This document shows positions 60,048-64,000 of a stretch of DNA of 64,000 bases, piece by piece (position 1 is the first letter of the stretch; each line of letters starts with the position of its first letter). The position numbers and the translations under genes were made by a program. The notes under the pieces were generated by a model. That model did no database searches. It saw only the letters and a list, made by a program, of their open reading frames with translations, and had not been told where the DNA came from. Source of the stretch: Lichtheimia corymbifera B2541 (Eukaryota; Mucoromycota; Mucoromycetes; Mucorales; Lichtheimiaceae); assembly GCA_000697475.1 (NCBI GenBank), contig JNEU01000179.1:1-64000 (forward strand), read 5' to 3'.

Positions 60048-60778
60048 TTAACAAGCGCATCCATTCTGACTGCCGGTAGCTGTTGTTGTTGAAGAGGGGG
60101 TATGATCGAGTTTGATAGTTTCACCACGCATCAACATGGCTTGTTTGTCGCTCAAGGTAGTGAGACGGCTTGATAACTTGTCAAAGATCTGATGAATGAG
60201 GGTATCGAATGCATCATTGACGTTGCTTCTATCCAAGGCACTTGTTTCCATGAACATGAGGCCATGATCCTTTGCGAATTTGGCAGCTTCATCTTGTGAT
60301 ACGGCACGTTGGTCTTGCTCTAGATCCGACTTGTTGCCCACCAGCATAATCACAGTCTCAGGATGAGCATCGTTCATGCGAATCTCGTTCAACCAGCGAA
60401 TGATATCCTCAAAAGTGTCATGTCGTGTAATGTCATAAACGAGTAATGCCCCTACTGATCCTCGATAATACCTATAAAAATAAATGATTAGCTCTCTTGC
60501 TCGTATGTAATAGTGTTGCTGTTGTTTCCTTACCGCTTCGTAATGGATCGATATCGTTCTTGACCAGCAGTATCCCATAACTGAACACGCACAAGCTTGT
60601 CCTTGACTTTCATGTTTTTAATGTTGAGATCGAGACCAATGGTCGACTTTGAAGAAAGGTCAAAGGTGTCGTGAACGAATCGACCGAGCAAGTTTGTCTT
60701 TCCAACACCCGAATCGCCCACAATGACAATCTTGAAGACATAATCGTAAGAGTTCTCGTCTTGGGTATTGGGGTCCAT
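60048..60778 (-). CDS. Rab11/Ypt3-like small GTPase
   Basis: Regulator of recycling and secretory vesicle traffic. Exons 60778-60534 and 60471-60048 give 222 aa. The GTP motifs are intact: GDSGVGKT (P-loop), Thr in STIG, WDTAGQE, NKSD and [39 protein letters not shown] and [14 protein letters not shown] match the Rab11 group best. The C-terminus ends CAC, a CxC type prenylation signal, after a Thr/Ser-rich hypervariable tail. The effector strand reads IGLDLNIKN where Rab11 and most Rabs have IGVEF, so it may be a diverged paralogue. Rab4 or Rab2 relatives are less likely. Confidence 0.9.
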
Positions 60779-62288
60779 GACACAAATAAAGAGAGAGAGG
60801 AAGAGTGCTGTCGGCAGGTTCCCACACTACTCGCATCAATTTCAACACTACAACTTTGATTGTTCCCCGCCAGTAGTAGTGATCATTGTATGTTCAACAC
60901 GACCATTATAACAAAGGATCATCTTCATTGTCCCGGTAGCCAATAACAGTTAACCTTCTTCTTGATGAGACTCCTTGTTTCCAATTGGATGAGAGAGAGA
61001 GGATGAAATAGAGTGCGTGGATTGAAAAGCTATTATCTGGTGTGAGATCTCCTCCATTGTATCTGAATCAGTTGTCGGGTGTTCCTGAAATGAAATGATT
61101 ATGCGAAAAGTATTTCGCACGCCCAATGGTACAAGAAACATATGCCAATGGAAAGGATGTTGTACTAGAATCGCGCTGTATCAGGCGAGGTCACAAAAAA
61201 GGCGCGTAAAAGGGCAATCGTAAAAGATGGTTACAATTGACAAAGCCAATGACCCATTTAAGGATGTTGAGCGTGTTACTGCTGCTGCATTGTGGTACAT
61301 GCATGCAACATTACATGATCCACTGCTGGGATTTCTATGATAGAAAAAAGACAATGGACATAAGGATAAAAATAAAATTGGATCCCGCCGCGTTATACGT
61401 GCTCGTGGGGTGGATATGAAAGAAAAGGAGATGAACGAAAGAAGATGGAGAGAGAGAGAGGCTTTATCATCATTACTACCACGTAACATTCCGACATTAT
61501 TCAAAAGAGGGAAGACGCACGAAAAAAGAAGCAGTTGTGGATCTGTCGGACAAGGATGAATGAATGGAATTGTAACGTACAATTGCCCATTGTATTGAAG
61601 TTTATTTTTAGTGCTTCATATGCAAAAGGTAGACAATACAGGTTGAAATGAAAGATCGCAAATGACACGCATATAAAACAACATCTTGTGTATTGGAAGC
61701 GGGCCATGATATATGCAAGGTCTTTTTGTTGTGTAGTAGTTGGGCATATTAACTTTAAGGGCCGCATTAATTGCATATCAATGATATTTTGCCCAAGGAT
61801 GACCCGCGAATACAAACAAGGGCATCTGAGTTGGATATAGTTCAGGAACGCGTTATTTGACCAGTACGGATGCATATACGATGGTTGATTGATCCATTGC
61901 ACAGCTGTGAGGATCTAGAATGATAAAAGAGAGATGCACAATATCAAGATACTGCATGCAAGGTTTTTTGTCGTGCAGACAACGACCATTTGCCTGATGA
62001 TCCCAAGCAACGTGTTGATGAACCGAGAATGGCAACCTACAAGGCTAATCCCTGTTGGGAACACAGGGTAGGGTAGGACGAGGAAATTGGCCAAAGTTAC
62101 CCAGCATGTAACTCCATGGAACCTGCATTTAGCTCTAGACTCAAAGTAACATCCCATTTCTTCTTTTCCTCCTCTTTGATTTCTTCTTTTCTCTCTTTCG
62201 CATACACCTGCACGGTCTTCCATTCCGTTCCTTCAATCAAAAACCCACCCATACCACTCGTTCTTGATGTGCCTACTATAGCTGCTAG
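60779..62288. promoter_or_regulatory. Divergent promoter region, Rab gene / right-edge glycoprotein
   Basis: This 1.5-kb space between divergent start codons is AT-rich, with GA tracts (60790-60802, 60989-61001, 61447-61460) and a CT-rich stretch directly before the rightward gene (62155-62195). The short frames on both strands lack protein features and I saw no RNA gene. The length suggests regulated transcription of the glycoprotein gene. Confidence 0.45.
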
Positions 62289-64000
62289 ATGGTTATCAAA
62301 AGGAACTCCTCTATAAGCAGTTTTTTTATTCGCATCCTTTTCCTTTTCCTCATCTCCTCTTTGCTCTTGTCCATCGTCGTCACTGCTGATCCATCCGATG
62401 AACCAGACTCGGAAATCTCAACTGAAAGCAATGTAACGTCTCATTCAACTCCAACGTCGTTTTTATATATATTCATTCAGTTTTATTCTAGTCGTCTCAC
62501 GCGTCCAGCACGAATGCATCACACCACAGCTCATTGTCCAGCAGCGCTTCACATCATGCATCCCATAGCGTGTCAATAAGCGATGAATCATCGAGTACTA
62601 TCACATCAGCCGCTACCGAGGAAACGACAAGTGCAAAAGACGATGAAGATCAAGAAGAGGATGAGGACGACGACAGCACTACTACAACTACTACAACGAC
62701 AACAACTACATCGAAGGATTTCTGGGGAAAGGTGTCCGATTTTTTTCATGGATCCGATTCTGAAGAAACCAGCACCACCAACGAACCATCAGAAACACCT
62801 TCTACAAACGATGATGATGATGATGAAACGACCAGCACAACAACAACTACAACTACAACAAAAGCCCATTCATCTTCATTATCCGAATCGAATGAGAGTA
62901 AATCCACCCCCACCACTACCACGCACCATTCTTCTTCATCATCAGCATCCAAAAGCGAAGAGCCTGAAGAATCTAAAACTACTACGATCAAAAGTAGCAG
63001 CACCAAATCTTCAGATGATGATGATGATGAATCGGAGTCTACCACAGTAAAGGAATCACCGACGCCATCATCCAGCAACTCGGATAAAGATGACACATCT
63101 TCTACGACAAAAAAGCCAAAGAGTACTGAACATTCATCTTCTATCTCAGCAAGTGAATCAGCATCCACTACAGAACAAGGCGCTGTCGATAGTTGGTTCT
63201 CAAGTGTCTTTGCGTCTCCTACTCCTACTGAATCCAATGGTGATGATGATGATTCATCAGCTACTCCTACAGCCTCCAAGAGCTCTAGCAAATCTGACGC
63301 TGAATGTGATGAAGATGATGAAGATTGTCCAACTGCAAAGCCGACACCCACAAAATCATCAGCGAAATGTGATCCAGACGATGAAGATTGCAAATCGTCA
63401 TCAGTCACTCCTACGCCAACTGCTTCTTCTTCATGCGACGAGGATGATGAGGATTGTTCAGCTAAACCTACATCAACTAAAAAGCCCTCGCCTAGCCTTA
63501 CTGATTCCAATGGTTGCCCACTTATGACCTATGGTTCAGTCAGCGGTTGCTCTGCAGGTGCCAGCAAAACACCCTCTGTTTCTGGTGGTGCTAGTCATCA
63601 TCCTTCGATTACGCCTATGCCATCAGCATCAGCATCAGGTGGAAATGATGATGACGACGATGACGATGATGAAACATCAACAACACATTTCTGGACTGCT
63701 ACATCTTCACCCAAGCATAGCGGCAGCATGAGCAAGAGTCACCATGGAGATGCCGAACCAACATCCATTGCTTCTGGTTGGTCATCGTCGTATAGCTCTT
63801 ATGAACCCTCTTCGACGCCTATCGATGGTGATGGTTGGAGTTCTTCGTATAGCAGTGATACATCCACGACAACAACCAAGATGATTACATGGCATGGATC
63901 ACACACGCATGAACCAACAGCGTCAATGTCATCCGGATCTCTTTCTAACAGTGCTACTGAAACACCTTCTTCGAGCTTGGAATCATCAGGTGCTGAAGAA
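62289..64000 (+). CDS. Ser/Thr-rich secreted or wall glycoprotein, partial
   Basis: Exon 62289-62432, intron 62433-62491 (GTAACG...TTCTAG), then an exon that stays open to the window end, so the C-terminus is missing; at least 551 aa. A signal peptide occupies about residues 10-32 (FFIRILFLFLISSLLLSIVV). The rest is mucin-like: runs of Thr, Ser and Asp (for example ten consecutive Thr, Asp5 and Asp8 blocks), with few hydrophobic residues. Two similar WSSSYSS motifs lie near 63779 and 63838. Three copies of CD[EP]DDEDC are encoded at 63305-63328, 63368-63391 and 63434-63457. Another Cys pair follows in NGCPLMTYGSVSGCS. It is probably heavily O-mannosylated, on the surface or secreted. Whether a GPI signal follows cannot be seen. 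Confidence 0.82.

Noticed and set aside
62583..63050. Plus-strand frame rich in Gln, Lys, Met and Leu
   Set aside because: Shifted-frame shadow of the same microsatellite-rich exon, with no domain and no start context.
62746..63510. Long minus-strand frame opposite the glycoprotein gene
   Set aside because: It is rich in Ser, Val and Asp because it mirrors the GAT/ACA repeats; the plus strand has a signal peptide, a good intron and regular repeats.
1..64000. CRISPR arrays, rRNA, transposons or horizontally acquired islands
   Set aside because: No regularly spaced identical repeats, rRNA-like blocks, transposase or reverse-transcriptase motifs or terminal repeats were found; intron style is uniform across the window.

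Overview
The window is nuclear DNA of a filamentous fungus. It is gene-dense and moderately AT-rich. Most genes are broken by many very short introns (about 50-70 bp, GT...AG, several GC...AG), intergenic spaces are short, and there are many CAN, GAN and CT microsatellites. The protein set (BEM1 scaffold, condensin SMC4, TOM1/HUWE1 HECT ligase, ECM29, fungal transporters) is fungal. JMJD6-like and UCH37-like genes, absent from the model budding yeast, point away from Saccharomycotina. An early-diverging fungus such as a Mucorales-type species is my best guess, but this is inference. No bacterial, viral or transposon gene, CRISPR array, rRNA or convincing tRNA was seen.

Layout. 1-1422: gene-free, with a degenerate repeat at the left edge. 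1423-3331 (-): BEM1-like polarity scaffold. 4398-6554 (+): unknown tail-anchored protein. 6962-10526 (+): 18-exon kinesin-like protein whose motor has lost the nucleotide-binding motifs. 10671-11813 (+): unknown low-complexity protein, ending 6 bp from the convergent MRM2 rRNA methyltransferase (11820-12579, -). 12706-14058 (+): G-patch/zinc-finger protein. 14174-15852 (+): PA-TM-RING ubiquitin ligase. 16162-18141 (+): arginyl-tRNA synthetase. 18251-19801 (-): JMJD6 oxygenase. 20064-21640 (-, perhaps from 21921): UCH37 deubiquitinase. 22162-27329 (+): SMC4. 27596-28162 (+): small SET-domain protein. 29212-40580 (-): giant HECT ligase TOM1/HUWE1. 41922-42484 (-): unknown small protein. 42645-43394 (+): ribosomal protein S18. 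43671-50380 (-): proteasome adaptor ECM29. 50933-54736 (-): tandem pair of GIT1-like major facilitator genes. 54990-56123 (-): HSD17B10-like short-chain dehydrogenase. 56829-58806 (+): multidrug-type MFS transporter. 59355-59776 (+): small secreted proline-rich repeat protein. 60048-60778 (-): Rab11-like GTPase. 62289-64000 (+, runs off the window): Ser/Thr-rich secreted or wall glycoprotein.

The genes are mainly housekeeping and do not form one pathway. Four of them (RING ligase, UCH37, TOM1, ECM29) act in ubiquitin/proteasome work, which may be chance. From about 50.9 kb to the right edge the content becomes more accessory: transporters, a dehydrogenase and secreted repeat proteins. Exon coordinates were worked out by hand from splice signals, reading-frame continuity and family knowledge. 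The most unusual items are the motor-dead kinesin, repeated use of GC-AG introns, a 13-bp microexon just before the SMC4 P-loop, an RPS18 first coding exon that is only the ATG, the acidic cysteine-bracket repeats in the right-edge glycoprotein, and a Rab11-like protein with a changed effector motif.
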